Under the pieces are notes generated by a model that ran no database searches, was not told where the DNA came from, and saw nothing but the letters and a program-made list of their open reading frames with translations. Of a stretch of 64,000 nucleotides of DNA, positions 43,163 to 52,467 are shown piece after piece. Position 1 is the first letter of the stretch, and each line of letters opens with the position of its first letter. Where the stretch lies: the NCBI GenBank assembly GCA_050246945.1, contig JBFWVC010000008.1:1-64000 (forward strand), in the 5' to 3' direction. The stretch is from JAEUMD01 sp050246945. Lineage in GTDB: Bacteria; Pseudomonadota; Alphaproteobacteria; Rhizobiales; Hyphomicrobiaceae. The translations under genes were made by a program, and so were the position numbers.

Positions 43163-43837
43163 ATGACTGACAGTTGCCATGATCACGGCTGCGGATGCAG
43201 CGGCAATCCGCGCTTCGATGGTATCGACCCGCGCTACAAGCGCGTTCTGTGGACCGTGATTGCCATCAACGCCGCAATGTTCTTCGTCGAAATGGCCGCC
43301 GGCCGCCTTTCCGGATCGCAGGCGCTTCAGGCCGACGCCCTCGATTTCCTCGGCGACACGCTGACCTACGGCATATCGCTTGCGGTCATCGGCAGTGCGC
43401 TGGCGGTTCGCGCCAACGCTGCGCTGGTGAAAGGCGTGAGCCTCTTTGCCATGGGGCTGTTCGTATTCGGCTCGACCGCCTACCAGGTGCTCGTGCTGGG
43501 CGTGCCGAATGCGGAGGTGATGGGACTCATCGGCTTCATGGCGCTTGCCGCCAACGTCGCGAGCGTGCTCCTGCTCCTGCGCTATAAGGACGGCGACGCA
43601 AATGTCCGCTCGGTCTGGCTGTGCTCGCGCAATGACGCCATCGGAAACCTCGCCGTTATGGGAGCTGCTCTTGCCGTCGGCGTCACCGCCAGTGCCTGGC
43701 CCGACTTGCTCGTCGCTGGCGCAATGGCAGCGCTGTTCCTGAGTTCGTCCGCGCAGATCCTGCGGCAGGCACTTGCCGAGCGGCGCGAGGCAAGCGAGCT
43801 TGCCCGGCTCAGCCCGAAAGAAGCAGCGGGTGAGTGA
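43163..43837 (+). CDS. Cation-efflux (CDF-like) transporter
   Basis: 224 residues from MTDSCHDHGCGCSG. The upstream ATG at 43115 would be almost leaderless relative to the mapped promoter. A His/Cys-rich N-terminus (CHDHGCGC) is followed by about six transmembrane helices. CDF metal-site motifs are QADALDFLGDTLTYGIS in helix 2 and SRNDAIGNLAVMGAA in helix 5. The C-terminal cytoplasmic domain is very short. It is probably an exporter of Zn, Co or Cd, induced through the divergent MerR protein. It overlaps thiO at the 3' end by 29 bp. Confidence 0.88.
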   Translation: MTDSCHDHGCGCSGNPRFDGIDPRYKRVLWTVIAINAAMFFVEMAAGRLSGSQALQADALDFLGDTLTYGISLAVIGSALAVRANAALVKGVSLFAMGLFVFGSTAYQVLVLGVPNAEVMGLIGFMALAANVASVLLLLRYKDGDANVRSVWLCSRNDAIGNLAVMGAALAVGVTASAWPDLLVAGAMAALFLSSSAQILRQALAERREASELARLSPKEAAGE

Positions 43838-44816
43838 AAGCCGGATCGGCTATCAGGGCACGCACCACCTCTGCCAGCACCGGTGCAAGCAGGAACCCGT
43901 GCCGATAGGCACCGTTGACATGGATGACCCGCCCGCGCTTCGTCCAGACGACGCGCGCAACGTTGTCGGGAAAGGCCGGCCTCAACCCCGCACCGATTTC
44001 AAGGATCTCCGCCTCGCCGAAACCCGGATGCAACGCATAGGCATTGCCCATCAATTCGAGCGCCGAGCGTATCGTCGCTGGCCCGTCATCCTCGCTCTCG
44101 ATCACAGTGGCGCCGATCATGAAGCGGTCGCCGGACCACGGCACCACGTAGAGCGGATGGCGAGGATGCAGAAGCCGCACCGGCCGGGTGAGCGTCACGT
44201 CAGGCGCGTGCACGACGAGACGTTCGCCACGCACGCCGCGCAAGGTTTCGAGATCGTCACTCGCAGCGAGGCCGCGACAGTCGATGACAATGCCATCCAG
44301 ATCGGCGATCTGGACTTCCTCACCCAGAACAATCTCCGCGCCTGAGCGCCGCGCCTCCTCGAGAAGGAACGACATCGCCAAGGGCGTTTCCATGTGCGCC
44401 TCGTCGGCGAAGTAGAGGCCGCCCGCGAAGCGGTCGCCAAGATCAGGCTCCAGTTTCACGATTGATGCAGCATCGAGGCTGCGATGGCCTCCCGTCATGC
44501 GGGCGAACCTGCTGAGCTCGGAGCGGTCGCGCGATGCCGCGACGACCAGCGTGCCAGCCTCGACGAGATGCGGGTAGACGGAACGCCACAGCTTCAACCC
44601 GTCGTGCCCGAACCGGCGAACGACTTCCGGAGCCGCCTCTGCTTCGCAGTCCGGCGCCAACATCGCACCTGCATATCGGCTGGCCGACGCGGCAAACGGA
44701 TCGTCCGACGCCTCGACGAGCCGAACGGAATGTGCCGCCCGCACCAGCAAGAGCGCCTGCCACAGACCGAGTACGCCAGCTCCGATGACGGTTATCTTTT
44801 GTCGGCTATCGCTCAC
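43809..44816 (-). CDS. thiO: Glycine oxidase ThiO
   Basis: 335 residues from a GTG preceded by CAGGAA; the longer frame (to 44954) has no family match before ITVIGAG. The FAD dinucleotide motif is ITVIGAGVLGLWQALLL. ASASRYAGAMLAPDCE is the typical ThiO active-site region. HPRHPLYVVPWSGDRFMIGA and the ending VIHVNGAYRHGFLLAPVLA are family signatures. It oxidises glycine to dehydroglycine for ThiG. It stands alone, 12 kb from thiG. Confidence 0.88.
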   Translation of the reverse strand: MSDSRQKITVIGAGVLGLWQALLLVRAAHSVRLVEASDDPFAASASRYAGAMLAPDCEAEAAPEVVRRFGHDGLKLWRSVYPHLVEAGTLVVAASRDRSELSRFARMTGGHRSLDAASIVKLEPDLGDRFAGGLYFADEAHMETPLAMSFLLEEARRSGAEIVLGEEVQIADLDGIVIDCRGLAASDDLETLRGVRGERLVVHAPDVTLTRPVRLLHPRHPLYVVPWSGDRFMIGATVIESEDDGPATIRSALELMGNAYALHPGFGEAEILEIGAGLRPAFPDNVARVVWTKRGRVIHVNGAYRHGFLLAPVLAEVVRALIADPAFTHPLLLSG

Positions 44817-44965
44817 CGTGGGAATTCCTGCAATGACGCGCGTCCCATACCACCACATGCGAGCCTGCGCGAGCCTCAACGGCGCAAATGCTTCGACATC
44901 GAATCCCTTGGATCGGACCGTTACTGGCCGCATCACGATAGAGCTGGCACTCAATCGTTCAGGTG

Positions 44966-46804
44966 TCAGTCGCCCACCGCCACACCCTCGCGCCGCGGGT
45001 CGGCTCCCCCTTCGAGTTGGCCCTCACGGCGCACGACGATATGCAGGCCGGAAGTCATCGCGTCCGCGCGTACCCGGTGCCCGAGAACCTGCATCCGCAA
45101 CGTCGCGGGGGCCGCACCGCGCCCCCGTTCGATCTCGAACCCGCGACCGCGATCGCCGAAGTTGGGCAGAGCAGCCGCCTCCCGAGCATCCATTTTCCAG
45201 TCGATGAGGCCGACCAGCGCCTTGACCACGTAAATGATGATACGGTGCCCGCCCGGCGAACCGAGCACCGCTTCCACCTGGCCGTCCTCGCCATAGACGA
45301 TGGTCGGCGCCATGGAACTGCGCGGACGCTTACCCCCTTCCACTCGGTTGGCGACCGCACGCCCCTGCGCATCCTTCGGCCGCCACGAGAAATCGGTAAG
45401 CTCGTTGTTGAGGAGGAAGCCCGCGGCCCACAGGCCGGAGCCGAACGCACCCTCGATCGTCGCCGTCATCGCAACCGCATTGCCCTCGACATCGACGACC
45501 GACAGATGCGTCGTGCCGCCCCGTTCCCGTGTTGCATCGGCGCCGTTCATGCCGGCACGCGACCCCGGCGGCATGCCGGGCAGCGGCTTCTCCATCGCCC
45601 TTGCCGGATCGATCAGGCTGCGACGCTGCGCGATATAGGCTTCATCGAGATAACCCGCAGGCACGTCCACGAAGGCCGGATCGGCGACATAGAAGTCTCG
45701 ATCCGCATAGGCGAGCTTCTCCGCCTCCGCAATCACGTGCAGCGCCGGCACGCTCATGCGATGGTCCAGCCCTTGGACCTGCGCGAACGGCTCGATCAGC
45801 TTCAGCGTTTGCGCCACGGTGAGCCCGCCCGACGACGGCGGTCCCATGCCGCACACCCGCCGCCGGCGGTAGTCGATACAAACCGGGTCCCGCTTCACGG
45901 CGCGGTAGGCCGAGAGATCGCCGAGCGTCATGTCTCCAGCAGGTCGTGCTTCACCGACCGCCGCGACCACCTCTTGGGCAATGGCCCCCGAATAGAACGC
46001 CTCCGCTCCCTCGCGCGCGACCCGCTCCAGCGTCGTCGCCAACTCAGGGTTCTTCAACATGTGGCCAATTTGGTGAGGCCGCCCCGAGCCATCAAAGAAA
46101 TGCGCGCGTGCCTTTGCGGAAAGCCGTTCCGTTCCATACCCGCCGAGCAGCCTGTTGAGCCTCGGCGATACCGGGAAGCCGTCACGCGCGATCCGGATCG
46201 CGGGCGCGAATAGATCGGCCCACGCAAGCCGCCCGTGGGCCGCGTGGGCAAGCTCCAGTCCGCGCACCAACCCCGGCACACCGACTGACAGCCCTGAATT
46301 CACTGCGGCCTGAAAGCCGATCGGCTCGCCGCCGCGCAAGAAGCGGTCGGACCGCGCCATCGCAGGTGCCGTCTCGCGCGAATCATAGGTGGCAAGCGTG
46401 CCGGTTTTCGCGTCATGCACCAGCAGGAACGCGCCGCCGCCGAGCCCCGAGGACTGCGGCTCGACGATGCCCAGCACGAGAACGGTTGCGATTGCCGCGT
46501 CGAGCGCATTGCCGCCGCGCCGCAGAATGTCACGCCCCGCCTCTGCCGCGATGGGGTTCGCCGCAGCAACCATGTGCCGCCAAGCCCTCGCCAGCGGCTT
46601 TTCCGTCCGCCCCGTAGCTGCCTCCGGCGCCACCTGCGCGCGTTGCGCGACCGCCGCGTCGCCACCGCATGCCGCAACCAGCAGCGCCACAAGCACCCCC
46701 GCCGCGATCGTTCGCCGTTGCCCGAGTTCGGCACGGATTTTCCGTGCCGGCCAGCCGGCCCGTTGCGCGCCGATAGCCGATGTCGTGAGGATTTTCCTTC
46801 TCAT
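44966..46804 (-). CDS. ggt: Gamma-glutamyltransferase
   Basis: 612 residues. A lipobox-like LLVAACGGD after an N-terminal helix suggests a lipoprotein, although the N-terminal extension before it is long (about 45 residues). The precursor cleaves itself before the threonine of GGTTHLSVVD. Other motifs are GGNALDAAIAT, SSGLGGGAFLL, PPSSGG and the substrate loop GSPGGHRIIIYV. It hydrolyses glutathione and other gamma-glutamyl compounds in the periplasm. Confidence 0.93.
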   Translation of the reverse strand: MRRKILTTSAIGAQRAGWPARKIRAELGQRRTIAAGVLVALLVAACGGDAAVAQRAQVAPEAATGRTEKPLARAWRHMVAAANPIAAEAGRDILRRGGNALDAAIATVLVLGIVEPQSSGLGGGAFLLVHDAKTGTLATYDSRETAPAMARSDRFLRGGEPIGFQAAVNSGLSVGVPGLVRGLELAHAAHGRLAWADLFAPAIRIARDGFPVSPRLNRLLGGYGTERLSAKARAHFFDGSGRPHQIGHMLKNPELATTLERVAREGAEAFYSGAIAQEVVAAVGEARPAGDMTLGDLSAYRAVKRDPVCIDYRRRRVCGMGPPSSGGLTVAQTLKLIEPFAQVQGLDHRMSVPALHVIAEAEKLAYADRDFYVADPAFVDVPAGYLDEAYIAQRRSLIDPARAMEKPLPGMPPGSRAGMNGADATRERGGTTHLSVVDVEGNAVAMTATIEGAFGSGLWAAGFLLNNELTDFSWRPKDAQGRAVANRVEGGKRPRSSMAPTIVYGEDGQVEAVLGSPGGHRIIIYVVKALVGLIDWKMDAREAAALPNFGDRGRGFEIERGRGAAPATLRMQVLGHRVRADAMTSGLHIVVRREGQLEGGADPRREGVAVGD

Positions 46805-46846
46805 GCAATCATTTTTGCCGCTCCTCTCCGTCGAGGGAAGTCACGA

Positions 46847-49800
46847 TCAATGGAAGTCCCGTGACTTCGGAACAATGCGCTCTGCCCTTGGATGGCCGGC
46901 CCAGCGTGGATGCGCCGGACTTCGGGCGCTTCCAGGATCTGGTCTTAGGACCTCGTCGGCATTGGCGATCGGCACCTTCATGCCCGCCCCCTCTTCCGAT
47001 AGTCGCGTGAGCCAGGCCGAGCGGTCCTCCAGCTTTTGCGAGACGACATGGATGATGTCCTGATGCCGCTGGAGGCGCCCCGAAACGACAATGAGCCGCG
47101 CCGCCATCACGACTTTGCGGAACTTTTCCAGAGTGTTCGGCCACACCACCGAATTGGCGACACCCGTCTCGTCCTCGATGGTCATGAACACCACGCCCTT
47201 GGCCGAGCCTGGGCGCTGCCGCACCAGCACCACACCGGCGACGCGCACGAATGCGCCATCTTTCATCTGCCGCAGGCCAGCGCACGGCACGATCTTCTCC
47301 GCGGCGAGACCGGCGCGCAGGAACTCCATCGGGTGCGCCTTCAAGGAAAGCCGCAGCGTCTGGTAGTCGTTGACGACATGCTCGGACAGGGGCATCTGGG
47401 GCAACGCCACCTCGGGTTCCCCACCTTCCTCTTTGGCCGCGCTCCAGGCAAACAGCGGCAGCGAATCTCCGGCCGGCGTGAGTCCCTTCACCTCCCACAG
47501 CGCCTGACGGCGGTCGCATCCCAGCGAGCGGAACGCATCCGCTGCCGCCAGCCGCTCGAACGTGGCATGGCTGATGCGAGCTCGGCGCTTGATGTCCGCC
47601 ATGTCGCGGAACGGCCCGCCCGCCTTACGCGCCGCAACGATCCTTGCCGCCTCGTCCTGTCTCAGCCCGTCGATCTGGCGCAAACCGAGCCGCAAGACGG
47701 GTTGCGGAATCTTGGATATGACGCGCGCCACATCCTTCGCCAGCGCCATCCCTTGACTGGAAATGGAAGCGGAATGCGCACCATCCTTCTCCCCCCGGAC
47801 AGGGGGGCCGGGTGAGGGGACCATCATCGACCGCTGCGGTCTTTGTGAAAGTCCCCTGATCCGGTCATCGGCCCCAGTCTCCTCAACGGGAGCTAGAGAA
47901 GCGCCAGCCGCATCGATCTGTTTCCACCGGCCCGACAGGGGTTGGTCAGGCCGCGGCTGCGGCCCGGCACCAGTGTGCCGGTTCTCAACCCGCACACCGT
48001 CAGCGACAGCAGAACTCTCGCAACCCGCCTCAACAACCTCAAGACCACAATCCCAATCTGAATGATTGACATCAACCGGGCGCACGAGGACGCCATGCTC
48101 GCGCGCATCGCGCACGATCTGCGCAGGCGCGTAAAAGCCCATCGGCTGCGAGTTGAGCAGCGCACACGCGAACGCCGCCGGATAATGACACTTCAGCCAC
48201 GACGACACGTAGACCAGATGCGCGAAACTCGCCGCATGACTTTCGGGAAATCCGTATTCGCCGAAGCCCTTGATCTGGTTGAAGCAGCGCTCCGCGAAGT
48301 CCCGATCGTAGCCGCGCTCCACCATGCGCGACACCATCTTGTCCTCCAGAAGGCCTATGGTGCCGCGCCGTCGAAACGTCGCCATCGCCTTTCTGAGCTC
48401 GTTGACCTCGGCATCGGAGAACTTCGCCGCATCCATGGCGATGCGCATCGCCTGCTCCTGGAACAGCGGCACGCCTTTCGTCTTGCCCAGGATCTGGCGC
48501 AGCTCGTCGGGGGCACCATGCTCCGCGGAGGGTGCAGGATAGGTCTCCGGCTCGAGCCCGTCGCGGCGGCGCAGATAGGGATGCACCATGTCGCCCTGGA
48601 TCGGCCCCGGCCGCACGATCGCCACCTCGATAACGAGGTCGTAGAAGCAGCGCGGCCTGAGCCTTGGAAGCATGTTCATCTGCGCTCTGGACTCCACCTG
48701 GAACACACCGAGGGAATCTGCCGAGCACAACATGTCGTAGACGGCGCCATCCTCGCGTGGCACGCGGGCGAGACTCATCGGCAGCTCGTGATGATCCTCC
48801 AGAAGATCGAATGCCCGGTGGATGCAGGTGAGCATGCCGAGCGCCAGCACGTCGACCTTCAACAGTCCCAGCGCCGCGAGATCGTCCTTGTCCCACTCGA
48901 TGAAGGTACGCTTTTCCATGGCCGCATTGCCGACCGGCACCACCTCGACGAGCGGCCCGCGCGTCAGCACGAAACCTCCGACGTGCTGGGATAGATGCCG
49001 CGGAAAACCAATCAGCTCCTCGGTCAACGCGATGACAGTGGCCAGCAGCGGATCGGTAGGGTCGAGCCCCGCCTCGCGGATCCTCTGCTCCGGCAACGAG
49101 CCGCCCGAGCGCGTCCCCCACACCATGCCGGCGAGTGCCGCCACGGTGTCTTCGCTGAGCCCCATCGCCTTGCCGACGTCGCGCACGGCCGAGCGCGCGC
49201 GATACGATATGACGGTAGCCGCAAGCCCCGCCCGGTCGCGGCCGTAGCGCGCATAGATGTACTGGATCACCTCCTCGCGCCGCTCGTGTTCGAAATCGAC
49301 ATCGATGTCGGGTGGCTCCTTTCGGGCATGGCTGACGAAACGCTCAAACAGCAGGTCCACCTCGATCGGATTGACCGCCGTGATGCCCAGGCAGTAGCAC
49401 ACCGCCGAGTTCGCGGCAGAGCCTCGGCCTTGGGCTAGAATGCCGTTCGACCGTGCGAACGTGACGACGTCGTAGACCGTGAGGAAATAAGGCGCGTAGT
49501 TGAGCGCCCCGATGAGCTGCAGCTCTTTCTCGATCGTTGCCCGCACCTTGTCGGGAACGCCTTGCGGGAAGCGCCAGGCCGCCCCCTCCCAGGTGATCTC
49601 CGAGAGATATCCTTGCGGGCTCTTGCCCGGCGGCGTCGGCTCTTCGGGATATTCGTAGACGAGTTCGTCGAGCGAGAAGGTGCATTGCGTCGCGATCTCG
49701 CATGTGCGCGCCAGCGCATCCTCGTAGCCCGCAAAGATGCGCGCCATCTCGGCAGGCGATTTCAGATGCCGCTCGGCATTGGCTTCGAGGCGAAGCCCCG

Positions 49801-50677
49801 CCTTTCCGATCGTCGTGCCCTCGCGCACGCAGGTGAGCACGTCCTGCAGCGGGCGCCGGTGCGGCGCGTGATAGAGCACGTCGTTGGTGACGACCGTCGT
49901 CAGGCCGAGACGGTCCGCGATTGCCGAAAGCGCACCGAGCCGCGCCCTGTCCTCGCCGTGATAGCCGCGCGAGAGCGCCAGATAGAGATCGGCCCCGGCC
50001 AGCACGTCCTTCGTGCGGCGCAGCGCATCCGCGAATGAGGATGTCGCTGTGCGAGCGGAATGAAACCCGTGCCCCGGCGGGAGAAGACTCCCCCCTGGCC
50101 GCTCATCTTCCGGGGCCTTGGCAGGAGAAATGAGCTGCCCCTTCCACCGGCCCGGCAAGCGCCGGTCGGGCCGCGACTGCGTCACCGGCACATCGCCGTC
50201 GGCGACAATGCTCGTCGCAATTTGTTTCAGCCAGCAAGACGCCTCGCGCCAATCCCACGTCTCCGGCGGCAAGGCGATGAAGATCTGGCCTTGCGCGTGC
50301 GCGGCGACGTCTCCGACCTCCAGATGGCATTGTCCCTTTTGTGCGCGAGCCTGTCCGAGAGAGATGAGGCGTGACAGCCGGCCATAGGCTGCGCGATCCT
50401 TCGGCAGGCACAGTAGGCTCGGGCCATCGGCAAGATCGAGCCGCGCGCCGACCACGAAACGCAGGTTCGCGTCCTTGGCGGCTGTGTGCGCCCGCACCAC
50501 GCCGGCAAGCGTGTTGCGATCTGTCACTGCGATCGCCGCAAGCCCCAGCGCCTTGGCCTGGGCCACGAGCTCGTCGGCATGCGAGGCGCCGCGCAGAAAG
50601 GAGAAATTGGTCGTCACCTGCAGCTCGGCATAAGCCGGCGGCGCGGATGTCGCAACACGGCCCTCGTGCCTGCTCAT
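46847..50677 (-). CDS. dnaE2: Error-prone DNA polymerase DnaE2
   Basis: 1276 residues, about 130-150 longer than usual. The PHP domain starts YAELQVTTNFSFLRGASH. The polymerase core has PDIDVDFEHERREEVI with the catalytic aspartates and GRGSAANSAVCYCL. The end HPRAERIVPKSRDFH is typical. Two low-complexity segments without family counterparts interrupt it: residues about 160-213 and 881-992. Both contain a related RPD-x-x-L-x-GRWK stretch and appear repeat-derived. DnaE2 is the catalytic unit of the SOS mutasome with ImuA and ImuB. Its start overlaps the imuB stop (ATGA). Confidence 0.95.
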   Translation of the reverse strand: MSRHEGRVATSAPPAYAELQVTTNFSFLRGASHADELVAQAKALGLAAIAVTDRNTLAGVVRAHTAAKDANLRFVVGARLDLADGPSLLCLPKDRAAYGRLSRLISLGQARAQKGQCHLEVGDVAAHAQGQIFIALPPETWDWREASCWLKQIATSIVADGDVPVTQSRPDRRLPGRWKGQLISPAKAPEDERPGGSLLPPGHGFHSARTATSSFADALRRTKDVLAGADLYLALSRGYHGEDRARLGALSAIADRLGLTTVVTNDVLYHAPHRRPLQDVLTCVREGTTIGKAGLRLEANAERHLKSPAEMARIFAGYEDALARTCEIATQCTFSLDELVYEYPEEPTPPGKSPQGYLSEITWEGAAWRFPQGVPDKVRATIEKELQLIGALNYAPYFLTVYDVVTFARSNGILAQGRGSAANSAVCYCLGITAVNPIEVDLLFERFVSHARKEPPDIDVDFEHERREEVIQYIYARYGRDRAGLAATVISYRARSAVRDVGKAMGLSEDTVAALAGMVWGTRSGGSLPEQRIREAGLDPTDPLLATVIALTEELIGFPRHLSQHVGGFVLTRGPLVEVVPVGNAAMEKRTFIEWDKDDLAALGLLKVDVLALGMLTCIHRAFDLLEDHHELPMSLARVPREDGAVYDMLCSADSLGVFQVESRAQMNMLPRLRPRCFYDLVIEVAIVRPGPIQGDMVHPYLRRRDGLEPETYPAPSAEHGAPDELRQILGKTKGVPLFQEQAMRIAMDAAKFSDAEVNELRKAMATFRRRGTIGLLEDKMVSRMVERGYDRDFAERCFNQIKGFGEYGFPESHAASFAHLVYVSSWLKCHYPAAFACALLNSQPMGFYAPAQIVRDAREHGVLVRPVDVNHSDWDCGLEVVEAGCESSAVADGVRVENRHTGAGPQPRPDQPLSGRWKQIDAAGASLAPVEETGADDRIRGLSQRPQRSMMVPSPGPPVRGEKDGAHSASISSQGMALAKDVARVISKIPQPVLRLGLRQIDGLRQDEAARIVAARKAGGPFRDMADIKRRARISHATFERLAAADAFRSLGCDRRQALWEVKGLTPAGDSLPLFAWSAAKEEGGEPEVALPQMPLSEHVVNDYQTLRLSLKAHPMEFLRAGLAAEKIVPCAGLRQMKDGAFVRVAGVVLVRQRPGSAKGVVFMTIEDETGVANSVVWPNTLEKFRKVVMAARLIVVSGRLQRHQDIIHVVSQKLEDRSAWLTRLSEEGAGMKVPIANADEVLRPDPGSARSPAHPRWAGHPRAERIVPKSRDFH
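47702..48037. repeat. In-frame repeat-derived insertion 2 in dnaE2
   Basis: About 112 codons separate NHSDWDCGLE from PVLRLGLRQIDG, which normally lie much closer. The DNA contains CCTTCTCCCCCCGGACAGGG and GGCCGGGTGAGGGG, a class of intergenic repeat, and TTTCCACCGGCCCGACAGGG shared with insertion 1. No stop codons interrupt it. Confidence 0.7.
50038..50200. repeat. In-frame repeat-derived insertion 1 in dnaE2
   Basis: About 54 codons between KQIATSIV and ADALRRTKDVLAG. It includes CTTCCACCGGCCCGGCAAGC followed by GCCGGTCGGGCCGCGACTGC, related to the DNA in insertion 2, plus an inverted pair GCCCCGG...CCGGGGC. The reading frame is kept. Confidence 0.7.
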
Positions 50678-52467
50678 GTGAACACCCCATGCAGGAACCA
50701 GCCTGGCGCCTCGTCCTCCTCGCCCCCGTAAAGCCCGTCGCGGAACACCCAGTAGCGCCCACCCTCGTGATCCTCGATGCGGTAGTAATCGCGCGTGCGC
50801 GGGCCATGGCGCCGCGGTGCAAGCGGCCCCAGCGCCGCAGCAGCCGCAGCTGGATCGGCACCGGCCGCTATGGGGAACGCCTCCTCGTCATTGCGCGATG
50901 GCCGCGGCAACGCCCGCCACCACTCCGGCGCGATGCGCTCCGGCCCTTCGGTGGCAACAACGCGATGCTCCACCCGCCGCCATGTGAAACGCAGCGGCGG
51001 CCCATCCGGCACCTCCGCCAGGACGGAGATCGGCTCTGGCCGCTCGAGCAGCGACGCCGGATGCGGTGCCATTGCGTGACACGCCGCAAAAGCAGGATCG
51101 TCGCCAGCCCCGCCCGGCCCTCTCGTCCGGCGCAGCCCGACAGCCGCACCGGATGCCGTCTCCGCAGCAGGATGCACGGCTGCAAGAACAGGGCGCACCA
51201 CGCCTGCGTGCTCGGGTATATGGCGCGGCGCTGGCGCAAGCATTGCCACGCGATCGCTGCCGAGCCGGTTGGCGAGACGGTCGGCAAGTCGGGCCAGCGC
51301 CACCCGCTCCTCGGCCGGATCGGCGAATGCCTCGGTCCGCAACGATCCCCCGGCCTCCCCCTGCCGCCCGTATGCCGTCCGCAGCATCGCCTGACACCCG
51401 GCAAGCGGCTCCACGGCCAGCATCTCAAGATGCATGGTGTCGATGCCGAAACCTGCGTCCACGTTCTCCAGCTTGGCAGCCAAAAGATCCACCAGATGCG
51501 CCGCCTCCTTGACCGGCGCCGCCGTGCCGATGCCGATCTCGACGGCACTTCCGTCCACCCGCGAAAGCCGCAGCCGGCAGCGCCTCACGCCCACTGCCTG
51601 CGCTTCCACCACCGCGGCGATCTCATGTGCAAGCTCTCCCACCGCATGCGCGATGCCGTCTGCCGAGATGAGCGGCTCGGCGAAGCTGCGCATGACCGCA
51701 CGTTGCTGTGGTCCGGCAAGCCCCGCGCGTGGCTCTGGCCGGTGTCCCAGCGCCGCATCGAGCCGCCCCAGCAACGCCTCGGCAATGGCATCCGATCGAA
51801 ACCGCCGCGCCAAGCTTTCGCGCGGCAGGCCGTAAAGCTGACCGATACGCTTGAGACCGAGACGGTACGCAAGCACCACGGCATCCTGCTCGAGCCGCAG
51901 GGCAGCGACGGGCAGCGGCGCCAGCGCGTCGGCGAGCGCTTGCCGGGCGGACGCGACACACCGCACCGGCCGCGCGGCAGAGGTGTCAAAGCGAGCGAGC
52001 GCGTGAGCGGCACCTATCGTTCCAGCAAGAGCCACGCGCGCGGTGAGCCCGAAACGCGCAAGGCGACGGTAGAGATCGCCCGCCAACCGCTCCTCGCCAC
52101 CATAAAGGTGCGCAACTCCGGTTGCATCGATCCACAGCCCGTCGATGCCGTCGATATGGCGTTGCGGCCCATAGCGTCCGGCCCAGCGCGCCAGCGCAAC
52201 GAGCGCGGCGTGATCCCGCTCCGGCTCCGCAGGCCGCGTCGCCAGCGACGGCAGCACCGCGCGCGCATCCGCCAGCGCTTGTCCTCGCCGCACGCCGCCG
52301 GCAAGCGCCTGCCTATTGGCAGCATGGATCCGCAAGGCACCGCACTCGGCCAACACCAGAGCGAACGCACCCGCTCCTGGCAGATCACGCTGCGAACCGG
52401 CGCCGCTCGCGCGGGCCATCCGCTCGATCGGCCAAGCCGGAAGCCATATCGAAACGAAACGCTTCAT
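50674..52467 (-). CDS. imuB: ImuB, Y-family polymerase-like mutasome subunit
   Basis: 597 residues from the ATG of MKRFVSIWLPAWPIERM. It has the DinB-like fold (GLWIDATGVAHLYGGEERLA, RIGQLYGLPRESLARRF) but lacks the catalytic acidic pair of active Y-family polymerases, as expected for ImuB. It links DnaE2 to the beta clamp. The C-terminus RDYYRIEDHEGGRYWVFRDG is typical. It overlaps imuA by 83 bp and dnaE2 by 4 bp. Confidence 0.93.
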   Translation of the reverse strand: MKRFVSIWLPAWPIERMARASGAGSQRDLPGAGAFALVLAECGALRIHAANRQALAGGVRRGQALADARAVLPSLATRPAEPERDHAALVALARWAGRYGPQRHIDGIDGLWIDATGVAHLYGGEERLAGDLYRRLARFGLTARVALAGTIGAAHALARFDTSAARPVRCVASARQALADALAPLPVAALRLEQDAVVLAYRLGLKRIGQLYGLPRESLARRFRSDAIAEALLGRLDAALGHRPEPRAGLAGPQQRAVMRSFAEPLISADGIAHAVGELAHEIAAVVEAQAVGVRRCRLRLSRVDGSAVEIGIGTAAPVKEAAHLVDLLAAKLENVDAGFGIDTMHLEMLAVEPLAGCQAMLRTAYGRQGEAGGSLRTEAFADPAEERVALARLADRLANRLGSDRVAMLAPAPRHIPEHAGVVRPVLAAVHPAAETASGAAVGLRRTRGPGGAGDDPAFAACHAMAPHPASLLERPEPISVLAEVPDGPPLRFTWRRVEHRVVATEGPERIAPEWWRALPRPSRNDEEAFPIAAGADPAAAAAALGPLAPRRHGPRTRDYYRIEDHEGGRYWVFRDGLYGGEEDEAPGWFLHGVFT

